64,000 nucleotides of DNA from Tubulanus polymorphus (lineage: Eukaryota > Nemertea > Palaeonemertea > Tubulaniformes > Tubulanidae). This document shows, one piece after another, positions 1 to 10,218 of this stretch. A program made the translations under genes and the position numbers. The DNA lies in contig NC_134025.1 in the NCBI RefSeq assembly GCF_964204645.1, positions 28,984,001-29,048,000 of the forward strand, given 5' to 3'. Within the stretch, counting starts at the first letter, position 1; each line of letters begins with the position of its first letter. The notes under the pieces were generated by a model. That model saw nothing but the letters and a program-made list of their open reading frames with translations. It did no database searches and was not told the origin of the DNA.

Positions 1-429
1 CAGAGTTTATACTTAATCATTTTACTTACTGATATTAATACTAAGAGATCTTTAAAAGAACTGCCATTAAATAATTCTTTAATTTAATTGACAAGTAATT
101 CATCAAAAATAGTTCAGTGATCAATGTTTGTTTTTTCATGGTCACTGTATTTTCTAAATGTTACGTTATTTGCGTAAACTCGTTCGTTATACTGGTGTAT
201 ACAGTAAAAGTCCTTAATAATGCCACTGTAGACCCATGAAGAAATGGCGTTATAAAGAATAATATTTTCATTGAATTTGAGTTATATTGAGCAAATTTGT
301 TCTCTGAAAAATGTTGGTGTGAAGTTAGCAGTGGCATTAAAAAAGGATGGCGTTATAACGAACTTTGACAGTACATGTTATAATAAGTTCTTGTAATATG
401 TAATCTGAAACGTCAATGCCGTTGTTATT
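1..429. other. intergenic, no gene seen
   Basis: AT-rich sequence at the window edge. I see no exon with matching splice signals on either strand and no recognisable repeat. It ends at the target-site copy of the inverted-repeat element that follows. Confidence 0.5.
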
Positions 430-435
430 GTTACT

Positions 436-851
436 TACGGAAGCGATAAGGGGCCTCGAGATGTCGCGTTCCAACTCGACAAGTCGTCATATTTATGTCG
501 ACATACCGCGATATATCGCGTCAAGTCGACATGAATATGTCGACATATCGTGACGTTTTCACGACAAATTTCGCTTTTTCGCCCATTTTCCACGGGACAA
601 ACCGTCATTTGAAGACATGTCTAAATGTAAGGTGAGGACACCAGTAATATGACGACTGAGTTTCAAGTCGTCGTGAATATGTCGACTTGTCGCGAGGAAA
701 GTGGTCGAGAAAGCGAAATTTGTCGTGAGAACGTCACGATATGACGACATATTCATGTCGACTTGACGCGATATATCGCGATATGTCGACATAAATATGG
801 CGACTTGACGAGTTGGAACGCGACAACTCGAGGCCCCTTATCGCTTCCGTA
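436..851. mobile_element. MITE-like element with long terminal inverted repeats
   Basis: The two ends are inverted copies. The outer 20 bases read TACGGAAGCGATAAGGGGCC on the left, with the exact complement on the right. The similarity continues with a few mismatches over about 147 bases (436-582 against 703-851). The 6-base direct repeat GTTACT lies at 430-435 and 852-857 and looks like a target-site duplication; a TA duplication inside the ends is the alternative reading. The arms are rich in short palindromes such as CGCGATATATCGCG and repeats of ATGTCGACAT. The only open frame, 77 codons on the minus strand, is made of these repeats and is not a gene. With no transposase, this is a non-autonomous DNA element; the superfamily is not determined. 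Confidence 0.85.
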
Positions 852-857
852 GTTACT

Positions 858-1178
858 AGATGTATATTTCTGTGTGTTGTAATTTGATATTGAATAGTGT
901 AGTATTTGATGGTCAGAACTAATTAAACTTCCTCTACAACTAGTAAATCAACCATCATTAATCTTGAGCGGGGCGTGAATGTGTAATGCGTTGATGTTTT
1001 CTTATTTGTATATGTATGTATCTGATTGTGGAATCTGGAATTGTTTTTACTTCGTGAATAAATCCGGGAGAATGCGGTTATTTTATAATCAATAAATCAA
1101 AACATTCCTTAAAGAAAAAACAATTTCGATTTGATTTTCTATTTTCGAGAAGTTGACATCATCATTTTCGACAGCAAT
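858..1178. other. intergenic, no gene seen
   Basis: AT-rich spacer between the inverted-repeat element and the 3' end of the minus-strand coiled-coil gene. Nothing further is recognised. Confidence 0.5.
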
Positions 1179-1184
1179 TTTATT
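1179..1184 (-). terminator. polyadenylation signal AATAAA
   Basis: On the minus strand AATAAA lies about 66 bases past the stop codon of the coiled-coil gene, a normal distance for a short 3' UTR. Confidence 0.5.
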
Positions 1185-1249
1185 TCGTATTTCCATTTAA
1201 AACGTAGAGCGGATATTTGAATTATTATTGAATCGGGGCTGACTTGAGA

Positions 1250-4200
1250 TCACAGACACGTTGCTTTACGCGAGTGCAGTATTTGCTGTATGAGTCTGTT
1301 AGGTTGACGTGCCGGCCAGGGAGGTGGAGGAACCGGAGGTGTTGTTTGCCCGCTAGCACTATTGCCCCCCGCTGGTCTAGCTGGTTGAAAGTACTGTTGC
1401 TCGCCCATCTGAAGTCTTCTCTGTAATGAATTAGCGAACCACATAGCTTCTTTCTCTGAAATAGGATAACAATGAATGTTTGATGATGGTACTAGTAGAC
1501 AGTGCACAATTATTGACACACGCGCTGGTAATACCTACCTGCTATTACGTGGCTATGGATTTCACCCAATGCTTCTATGACCAATCTACCGATTACGTCA
1601 AACGGAAGTGACTAGAATGGACGGTTAAAAAGGAGTAAAAATCAAAGTATCAATCACTACTGTGGCTAATTGGTAACTTGAAGTTTGAGGTGACATACGA
1701 TATGTTTGAAATGACACAGGCAGCTGGTTATACTGATCAGCTTCTCTTCCAATATTGATAATCTCATACGTTCGGTTTCGATGTTATTGAACTCGGATTG
1801 AAGACTATCTCTATCCAAATCCAAACAATGGAACTTTCTCTCCAGATCATCTCGTTCCTGTGCGATAAAAGTTGCAAAAATCTCATTCATGTTTTTGAGT
1901 CAGTGAATATGTTGTATAAAATGACCCACAATTATTATCACATGTTATATGTATTAAATTGATTCCGATCCAGAGATTATTTACGATAGAAAACAGAAAA
2001 CTTTAGGCACCTCTTTCACAGTCTCCAATTCATCTCTCAGATTATTCACTTGGTTTTGCAGACGTCTTGTTATAAAATCATCGACAATTATTGAAAAGTT
2101 TTCCAAACTGCGGGTGATGTTAGCGATCTCTTGGTCTTCTTTACAAACTGAAAATGATGACGCATATTTATTATTATTGGGAATATTATAATTATTGAAA
2201 TTAATGACGTATTGAAAACCTACCGGGTACGATAGTCACTTCACTGCTTACGTCAAAACCTGGAATTTACATTTACAGCAAAGCAATTATTATATAGTAT
2301 TGTGAACAAAAAAGATATGTTTTACAATAAAACTCATGAAATAGAAATGATCTTACAATCGCTTTCACAATCTTCTGGAATCGCTTCAACACATCTCAGC
2401 GCGGGCGAGAGACTTCCTTCGCTACTTGGTGTCGGCGAGGACATCTTATTGCGAGATAGAGCACCTCTAAATAAACATATTTCAATTCTACACACTACAA
2501 TGTTACAAATAGTATTCATCCATTTGACAGAAATCAGATGTTATAGTAGTAACGTAAATGCATATCATCGCTTTTTATTCATGAAATATTAATTGAAATT
2601 CTCCTCAATCAATTTTTAGATTATCGGCTTTTGTTTCATGTTGTATCATTGTAAACGGCTCGGGAGTTGTAACACTTAAATTATGAAACAAAATGAAAAC
2701 GTTACGTATGCGTATGTGTGTATTCAATGGTTAAACGCGAGCCTTCAATTGACAAATGTTGATTTCGTTTATCAGTGAATTTGTTTAGCAGAGGCGATGC
2801 TGCAAAGCAAAGGCGACACTTTCCATTAATGTTAGTGAGTGAGATCCTCACCTTATCCAACAATCATGGAATCCACACGCCGAGCAAGTAAAAAACGAAA
2901 CACTTTTTTTGCTTTTTCCATCCCAACCCTCCCCCGATACGACACACTTAGTTAATCATTTTACCAGTTGCTCGGATACAAAACCAAGTAAACGTATTTT
3001 CTGCAAAATAAACACCATAAACGCCGCACTAGGCGGATTTTCGGCATACACGATCGATATCGTGACTTATCTGACAATATTTGCCAGGATTTATTAGATA
3101 CGCCGAACATATGTCAGACAATGTCGGGGTGGATTTAATTAAAACAAAGTTAATGACCCAATAGCAGTGATCGCATTTCACTCGTTATCGCAGCTACCAG
3201 ACACCTCTATATCATCCACCTCAATCATTTCTAATTTCTGAACAAAATCGATGACAGCGTTACCGCGAGACTGTCTCCGCCTGTTTGAATTCGGGAAAAA
3301 AATCTAAACCTATACATGTGTTTGCGTTTATACGTTTAATTTTGGTTTTATGAAATTCGCAGTTAATGCGTAAATTGGACCATATTTCCGTCATTGTTTA
3401 CGTTATCCGTCAGTGTTCTGTATTCTGTCCACAGTTGATCACGATTCTGTCGATCGAATCGATGATTTGATTTACGTGTTCATTGCTTATTCCTATTGAT
3501 ACGTATTTATTAAGGCGCAAGTATTAATAAAGAATAGGGTTTAGTGGTATTTCATGTATAGACGTTAGTAGTGTACTACGCTTTTTTCAAATACGGTCCA
3601 TTATATATCTATTCTATATGTTTTCATTATCTGTAATGAATTTTGGACGCGTAGACAAATACTTGAAACTTAATATTTTTTTCACGGTTATCAAAGAATT
3701 TCAAAGGTGAAGTGGTGAAATAAAATCGAAAATCAACGAAACAGGATTTCGAAGAGGTTTTCGATCGAAGTGATTACATAGGTTAGCCAATATAGTGTGT
3801 ACATCCTACAGGATGAAATTATACGATAATAACCAAATTTACAAAAACCTTGTTTTATTGTAGAAAATCCAAAAGTCTAAACTTCAAGTTAATGGATATA
3901 CAATGATGTATTTGGTAGAAAAAAAAACAATCGTCACCCGCACTAACAATTAACTATTAATTATTATTATAGTTAATCCCACAAACGACTAGTATTTGGA
4001 TTCCCTAAAACGATTTTCAACACGATATTTAAAAGAACTTACCGTTTGTGTATAATCTTCCGTTGAAGATCAGCCAATCGTGATGCAATTTTCGGAAGTT
4101 CTAGCGCTTTATTTTCCAACAACTTCACTTTACCGATACTGTCCCTCAATAAGTGACTTATACGCGCGCAAATATCAACCATACGTTTTATATGAAACAC

Positions 4201-4779
4201 CAGTCCTTTATTCGTCTGTACAGAATCGTAAAAACTATGTCGGGTCGAATTCAACTCCTTCTGTAAGACTGAAATCAATTCGAGCGGGTTAGCGCCGGTA
4301 TTCACGGTAGATTTAAGCAAGTAATCATCATTGAATTGCCGTGTAACTGTAGCGCTACTTGCCGCTGAATTCTCGGTAAGCAGGCCATTATGGCCAATTT
4401 CGCTGTCACCATTCCGTTCCAGGTCGAGAGTATGGCAAACATATGGCTTAGAAATCTTATAGTTCGCTGTACCAACTTTGCTTCCAATAACATCAACTGA
4501 CTGATTAGCTTTACATTCTTCTTGTTCCGTCTGTTCAGCAACTTCGGTATCCTGCTTATTATTCTCGTCTTTGTCCCCGTTATTCAAAACTAAAGCAGTT
4601 GTAGATTCATTTTTCTCATCAATCGTGTTCAGGTCACCCGCTTTCTGCGAGTCAACCAGAAGAAGATTCAAGTCGCAGTCGCTTAATTCAGTAAATTTCG
4701 GAAACGCTGTCAAACAATTTGACAGTAGAGAATAAGTGACGTCGAGACTGAGCGGTCCGTGCACCGATTCGGTAGCCAT
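1250..4779 (-). CDS. coiled-coil protein of unknown function, six exons
   Basis: Minus-strand gene. Exons are 4779-4043, 2466-2357, 2259-2224, 2147-2011, 1857-1734 and 1455-1250, all with GT..AG borders and matching phases. The joined CDS is 1350 bases, or 449 residues plus stop. Exon 1 (about 245 residues) starts MATESVHGPL. It has an acidic, polar, low-complexity middle and an alpha-helical end rich in leucine (ELISVLQKELNSTRHSFY, then HLLRDSIGKVKLLENKALEL). Exon 2 is Ser/Pro-rich (SSPTPSSEGSLSP). Exons 4-5 are strongly coiled-coil (LQNQVNNLRDELETVKE, then ERDDLERKF, ETERMRLSILEEKLI). The last exon ends in a Pro-rich tail (TTPPVPPPPWPARQP). There is no signal peptide or membrane segment, so it is probably cytosolic and acts as a scaffold or oligomer. 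I do not recognise the family. It lies head-to-head with the secreted V-domain gene. Confidence 0.8.
2467..4042 (-). other. intron 1 of the coiled-coil gene
   Basis: A 1.6-kb intron between GTAAGT (4042) and the acceptor before 2466. The sequence is AT-rich with no exon-like segment or clear repeat. Confidence 0.6.
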
Positions 4780-5546
4780 ACCGGTATCCAGTTCTTTATA
4801 GAAAACACTTCTGTAATACGTATGTACAGAACGTCAAAAAGGAACGCTTTATTCAATGCAGTTTCTTGCAAATTCTCTATTGTAAGCACGCTGTCATTCG
4901 GTTTCAGCTTCTGTAAAATGAGTGTTGCTCATCCAGGGTCCGATGTGAGAGCTAATTAGAATAAACACGACTCATCACGAAGATAACAGCACTTTCATCG
5001 GACGCTGTTAGATATCCGTCAATCTTATCAGGCCATCTATTTGACAGTAAATATGCTGAGTCATCGTATCACACACGAGACAGATAATCCAACTCTATAG
5101 ACCTCTGACTGATGAGGTCCCCGAAGAATTATAATTACGTTTGAAACAAAAATCACTCTTGTTATTCAGCGTCGGCCAGTGAATATTTGCGTTTCGACAA
5201 AAATATTCACTCTCAGTTCATTCGAAGCGTCCCAATAACATCCAGTTCTAGATGATTTTTAGAATAAATCATTGGGTCGATATAAACTGAAACAAATCTA
5301 TGTATATTATCTAATCTAATCTATCTGCGGGAGTGTGGAGAGGGGATTTGCCATTGTTTGCCTCGTTTATCTCGGCCGTTAATATCAATATTTCATAAAA
5401 TTCAGCTTTCGGAGGAAAAACATTCAACACCAGCCACGCGAGTTTATAAAATGAATAATTCATCATCTTGCCACCACTGAGAAGATGTATATCTTGATAA
5501 TTTTCGAAATTTCTTCATTCATCTTTTCACAGTTGGTTGAGCGAGA
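4780..5546. promoter_or_regulatory. shared upstream region of two divergent genes
   Basis: A 767-base spacer between the start of the minus-strand coiled-coil gene and the start of the plus-strand secreted gene. It must hold both promoters. A TATA-like TTATAAAA at about 5443 lies 100 bases before the plus-strand ATG and is only suggestive. No other element is recognised. Confidence 0.4.
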
Positions 5547-6591
5547 ATGAAGTTTGAACGCATTCTTTTCCTCGGCGTTTATCTATTCAATATTGATCAC
5601 GGATTTGAAGGTGGGTATACAACTACCAGCGCAATCAATGATAGAACTATTAATTCTTTGTTGCTCTTCATATCATTTTTTAGATTCGGATATATATTTC
5701 AGTGTTTTTTTTCAGAAGTTCTTGGATTACAGTGCGATGAAAGAATAATCTATAGTAATGGCCCCAAATTTACAGATAGTTGTCCTGGTAATTGGGTCGT
5801 AGTTCTGTGCTCATGCGAGCCAATGGTTAAATACTGTTTAGGCAGTGAATTCATTGGAGAAAGTAGTTGCAGGGTATATGGATATAAACACATGCAAATT
5901 TCCGTAAGTTTGGATATTTTTAAAAATTGTGAAAAACTGTCGTCATTCATATGGAAAACAGTTCCGCAGTTGGAATTTAGAATATTTGAAATAACCTGAT
6001 TTTTTTCTAAGTCAAAACCATAACTGTGCAACTGGATCGTTGAGTTTTGATACTGAATGATTTTACAGATGAGAATTCAATGCTGCAAACCAGACCAGTT
6101 TTATACAACCGATGTCTCATCAACGAAACAAAAACAGGAACCGACTTTAAAATGTCCCGACGCCACTAGAATACTTGGATGCACCGCGTATGACTCACAA
6201 TTTCAGTACGTATTCTTTTATCGTCCCCATACTATAGAAAAATGTTTATATGCAGGTTTTCAATTTTGACCGTGAAAATAGTGTGTTTTACGATTTTGAA
6301 TTGATATAATGATTAAACAAAGCCTAACGAAATATTTCATAGTAGCTAATCTTTTATTTGAGAGATATAACAATATATTGTTTCATATTCAAATAAACAA
6401 TCCATGTATTTCATAATAAATTAAGGCTTATTCATAGTGACCACGAGCAAGGTTTGGAGAGTTACAATGAAAATCGCACAGTTCCCGTTATAAATATCAG
6501 GATAGAAGATGGTACATGTGAGATAACAGAGTGTCAATACTGTGAGGCGATCGTCAGGTGTATGACAGGTAAATTCCATCATTCAATTTGA
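5547..6591 (+). CDS. secreted cysteine-rich protein with two PCSK9 C-terminal-like modules
   Basis: Four exons: 5547-5610, 5716-5903, 6069-6205 and 6426-6591. Splice sites and phases match, giving 184 residues. Residues 1-18 form a hydrophobic signal peptide (RILFLGVYLFNI). Module 1 (about 27-95) reads CPGNWVVVLCSC, later SCRVYGY and IQCC. Module 2 (about 108-178) reads KCPDATRILGCTAY, later TCEITECQYC and VRCM. This spacing (C..GW.L.GCS, a loop, then a C ending in A.CC) is that of the Cys/His-rich V-domain modules after the protease domain of PCSK9. No protease domain is present. The stop follows the last module by reading through GTAAAT at 6569; if that is used as a donor, a further exon would exist, but none is visible. 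Role unknown; an extracellular binding protein is likely by inference. Confidence 0.65.
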
Positions 6592-6607
6592 GTTGATACA
6601 TTTCTAA

Positions 6608-6613
6608 ATTAAA
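6608..6613 (+). terminator. polyadenylation signal ATTAAA
   Basis: ATTAAA lies 17 bases after the stop of the secreted V-domain gene. This supports that stop as the true 3' end of the coding region. Confidence 0.35.
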
Positions 6614-6729
6614 GACTGATGAAATGTCTCATTTGAATTCATACTCGTTCATATATCATTATACTCTACCATGTTCTTGATAAGTCACCTGCTCACGTGT
6701 CAAGTAAAAACAGAAAGGTAAATATATCT

Positions 6730-7407
6730 TTACTTCAATTTTAGATAATAATGATAAACCATTATTCTCCAAAACACGTACAGTCGTTCACTCTTTATGG
6801 ATTTCAATTCGAAATTCAACGATTCATAAAACCTTTTTAAGTTCACCAAAACGCTTGCGTAGGCTTCCGCGTGAATAGCTGTATACCCCTTCGATCGACA
6901 ATATTCAACGCATTCGTTTACGAAATATTTTCCGAGTTTTCGTCCGCGAAATTCTTCCCGCAAACACAGTTTTTCGATATGTGCGATTTTATGATTCTCG
7001 TTATTTTCGTGTCGCAATATTCCACAGCATCCGATGACTTTTTCGCGATAGATCATCACCAAGAAGTCAGTGTCCGATTTGCTTTGATAAAAACCTTTGA
7101 TTTCATTAGCGTTTTGGAAATCGACCGTAACGTACCACATAATGAAAACCAACCAGTAAAGATAAAGAATTATCAATGACCCAAAAATCATCATGAACAC
7201 TTTCAATAATGATATCGAGCCGATCCAAGACGAAATAATGGCGAGAATAGAAATGAATAAAACTCTGACGGTCGGAGCTACGTTAATGATATCGTTTTTG
7301 ACATAAGACGGAACCGTTACAAGATGCGCTGAGCGTAAAATCCTCCTGACTTCATGTTTATCTTTCTCTTCGAAGGGTCGAATCGTTACCTGGGAGACGT
7401 TATCCAT
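6730..7407 (-). CDS. membrane-anchored GNAT N-acetyltransferase, NAT8-like
   Basis: Single-exon CDS of 225 residues. A short N-terminal part (VTIRPFEEKDKHEVRRIL) matches the start of the GNAT fold. It is followed by a long hydrophobic hairpin at about 45-95 (VRVLFISILAIISSWIGS, LIILYLYWLVFIMWY), the layout of NAT8/NAT8B-type ER or Golgi acetyltransferases. The catalytic half follows: a VIGCCGIL strand, the acetyl-CoA motif A in LREEFRGRKLGKYFV, and the C-terminal NLKRFYESLNFEL helix-strand. Family members acetylate cysteine S-conjugates or lysines; the substrate here is unknown. A splice acceptor (TTTTCAG, exon start 7423) lies 16 bases before the ATG, so the 5' UTR probably has an intron. 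The gene is convergent with the secreted gene on the other strand. Confidence 0.85.
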   Translation of the reverse strand: MDNVSQVTIRPFEEKDKHEVRRILRSAHLVTVPSYVKNDIINVAPTVRVLFISILAIISSWIGSISLLKVFMMIFGSLIILYLYWLVFIMWYVTVDFQNANEIKGFYQSKSDTDFLVMIYREKVIGCCGILRHENNENHKIAHIEKLCLREEFRGRKLGKYFVNECVEYCRSKGYTAIHAEAYASVLVNLKRFYESLNFELKSIKSERLYVFWRIMVYHYYLKLK

Positions 7408-7423
7408 TTGTATCTACGGTGGT

Positions 7424-8048
7424 CTGAAAATCATGAAAAAAGCTTTCGACCACCGAACGAAACGAAAGAACAATAGTATTTTCAAACAATAAATGGAATT
7501 TAAACTACTGAACGTTTTCAAGTGCAAAGATAAAAAGTGGTCTGATATAATCAATTTCTACCTCTAAGTGTTCAATCTAGTGAGGGATTCCTGTTTATAG
7601 CACGTTTCTGCGATAAGAAAAAACTTACCGATAATGCATCCGATAAACTATTAAATTTGAATTTTTCATACAAACCTAAATATCCCGGGAGAATAATTGT
7701 ATTATGTATTTGTAAGATTTGCGTTCGTACAGCTATATTCACTTAGAATATGACTTGATATATCCTAATAACAATATCTCCAGAGATAATCTTGAATTGA
7801 TTAGATTGCAAAGCTACGTAAGTTTAAAATCCAATCGATAAAAATGTCCATATTTGATATCGTATCCGTATTGATTCAACAGGAGTATATAGTTTCAAAC
7901 TGGAAAAACAGACGTTTTCATTCCAATCAATATCTAAATTCTCCGATAATAAAACATTGATAATTATGGAGCTAGATTTTTAGCGTATATGTTTTATATA
8001 TGAGGAAGAACGTAGATTTTCATTGAAGACGAATTTAGTGATTGGATC
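7424..8048. other. intergenic between NAT8-like gene and first GPCR
   Basis: Spacer of about 620 bases between divergent genes. It holds the presumed 5' UTR intron and promoter of the NAT8-like gene and the promoter of the GPCR. No specific element is recognised. Confidence 0.4.
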
Positions 8049-9113
8049 ATGTTAACTGCGCAGAACACGACAACATCGCGTAGTTTGTGGCAACCCGACC
8101 CGCGATGTGGAAAGAAGACAGGCCTACACCCGATCTCCGAGCTTTCAACCGACATTTATTATCGCTATCAGCTATCAATTACTATTCTTCGAATTGTTCT
8201 TTACACAATAGGAATTTTTGCTAATTTCTTTTCGTTTTTGGTTTTAAACTTAATGTCGCTTCGAGGAAGCAGTGTGGTATATCTGAGATGTTTAGCGGTA
8301 TCAGATATGGTCACCTGTATCACAGCGGTTTTTGGGCGCCCACTATTTTGGTTGTACAGGCGAACGCGACATTTCGACCATCTCAAGAATAAACCTTATA
8401 TTCACATGTTGTTCTATCCACATTATTTTATCATCGATTCTCTATATCGAAGTTCCAGGCTCGTAAGTGGATTTTTTTTACTGACTTTGTCCGTTGATCG
8501 CTTCATCGCCATCAGAAAGCCTTTACTCGCGCGACGGTTGTGTTCTGAGGAAAAAGCAAAAAAGACGGCTGTTGCTGTGATGTTGGTGACGTCAGCCTTA
8601 TGCATTCCTAAATTCTGGGATATCAGAGTTTACAAGTGTTTGCACAAATTCAGTGGCATTCCATTCGTTTCAGCAAAAGCTCACATCGTACGTAATCCGA
8701 CTTATGCTTTATGGTACGATGTAGTTCTCACTAAAGTTGTATTAACTACGTTCCCTGGTATTGGAATACTTTGCTGCAACTTGCTAATGTTGAGTACAAT
8801 TCGTAAAGCAACATCCAAAAGAACGAATCTATCAATTTCAACAGAAAAAACGGACACGAAACAAGGCCAACAAATAACCAAAGTAATCATTGTTTTATCT
8901 TCTATTTATCTTCTATCAAATATGTTTGATATTTTGAACACGTTCTCGTGGCTTTTGCCAGTTCTATTGAAGTATCGTCCAGTAGAGGTTGGGAACTTGC
9001 TTCTTTGTGTCAATTCTGTAATAAACTTTTTCGTTTATCTCGTTATCCGTCGCGGTTTTGCGAAAACATTTCTGTGGTGTATAACGTGTTCACTGATAGA
9101 AAAACCTCGCTAG
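8049..9113 (+). CDS. orphan class A GPCR, copy 1
   Basis: Intronless CDS of 354 residues with seven membrane segments at about 43-69, 76-98, 120-148, 170-188, 222-248, 275-302 and 312-333. Class A landmarks are GIFANFF (N59, position 1.50), LAVSD (D86, 2.50), DRF at 150-152 in place of DRY, and NSVINFFVY at 322-330 in place of NPxxY. TM6 lacks CWxP. There is no Cys at the top of TM3, so the usual TM3-ECL2 disulfide seems absent. The short N-terminus has an N-glycosylation site (N6) and the segment WQPDPRCGK shared with copy 2. The DRF/NSxxN style is seen in FMRFamide-receptor-like and other orphan invertebrate receptors. The ligand is unknown; a peptide is a guess. Tandem paralog at 10219. 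Confidence 0.9.
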   Translation: MLTAQNTTTSRSLWQPDPRCGKKTGLHPISELSTDIYYRYQLSITILRIVLYTIGIFANFFSFLVLNLMSLRGSSVVYLRCLAVSDMVTCITAVFGRPLFWLYRRTRHFDHLKNKPYIHMLFYPHYFIIDSLYRSSRLVSGFFLLTLSVDRFIAIRKPLLARRLCSEEKAKKTAVAVMLVTSALCIPKFWDIRVYKCLHKFSGIPFVSAKAHIVRNPTYALWYDVVLTKVVLTTFPGIGILCCNLLMLSTIRKATSKRTNLSISTEKTDTKQGQQITKVIIVLSSIYLLSNMFDILNTFSWLLPVLLKYRPVEVGNLLLCVNSVINFFVYLVIRRGFAKTFLWCITCSLIEKPR

Positions 9114-10218
9114 TAAATATGCAGAAAAAACCAAAACAATGAGTTTTTCATGTTTTAATGTATATCATCATTAATGATTTAGTTAACCGTATTTTGTTGC
9201 CAATTTGCTTGTTGTATCACAACTTCGGACATTAATACACTTTTCTCTGTTGTCGAAGAGATGAAATGTCATTTGTATATTCATTCACACATAAAGAACG
9301 ACAGAAGCAATGATACACAACCCAAAAACATCTACAATTTCCTCAAATTTACATATCCGGTTTAAAATGTGGTGACATTAACAAATTTAACAATTTATGT
9401 AACACGTTGCAGCAACATTCAATTTACACGTGACGTTTTAGCGGCGGCTTTGAATAACATAGATATTCCAATCTACTAAAAGTTTAAAGCAAAGTATACA
9501 GATTAATGCATGCATGATTGACGTTCGGATAAATTGGGATTAATGGACACATTAGATATAGACATTCTGAGAACAACAAAAAAGATAAATAAGCGATACT
9601 AATATTTTACAAATCGTGTACGTTGAATACTCGCTGTGCACAAATACAACGACAGTTTTGACTTCACGTTCATGGGGGTTTCGCTCTCAGACGAGACAGG
9701 CCCATCCTGTAATTTGCTGCGATATTTGCATTCAAGAATATGGCTAATGAGTGAAAATCCCAGGAAACGCCATAATCAAAATCTAGAAAATAACCAAGTT
9801 ATAGTTTTTTTGGAATCGGCAAAATCAACGGAATTATATTTTTCTAGTTTCATACCAGATGAAAATCCATGATTTGATTTTGTAGCAGGAAGTTAATTTC
9901 AACTACGACTGACCATCATGAATTGATCTGAACGAAGCGTATTCAAAACATCATTACATGTACCGCGGTATGATAGAAAGTTGAATGATCGATCAATATC
10001 ATAATGAAGCCATGAAACACCTTTTGCACCGATATGAATAAAGAATTTGCAACGAACGATTTGACAACCACACAACGATTAGTATCTAAAAGTATTCAAA
10101 CGACCTCTCCAGCTCTGAAAATTAATAGAAAATACGTGTGAACGTGCAGCACAAATAGATATATTCTACTACACCGGACTTAATAGACGTATGAAGGTGA
10201 TTGTAATCTGATTGGATC
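9114..10218. other. spacer between the two GPCR copies
   Basis: About 1.1 kb, AT-rich. A 78-codon open frame at 9636-9872 has no domain or homology signal and is not called. The last bases before each receptor ATG are similar (GATTGGATCATG in both), so the duplicated unit includes a short 5' flank. Confidence 0.5.

Noticed and set aside
559-792. 77-codon minus-strand open frame
   Set aside because: Lies inside the inverted-repeat element and is made of its internal repeats.
9636-9872. 78-codon open frame between the GPCRs
   Set aside because: No family, motif or splice signal; length is within chance.
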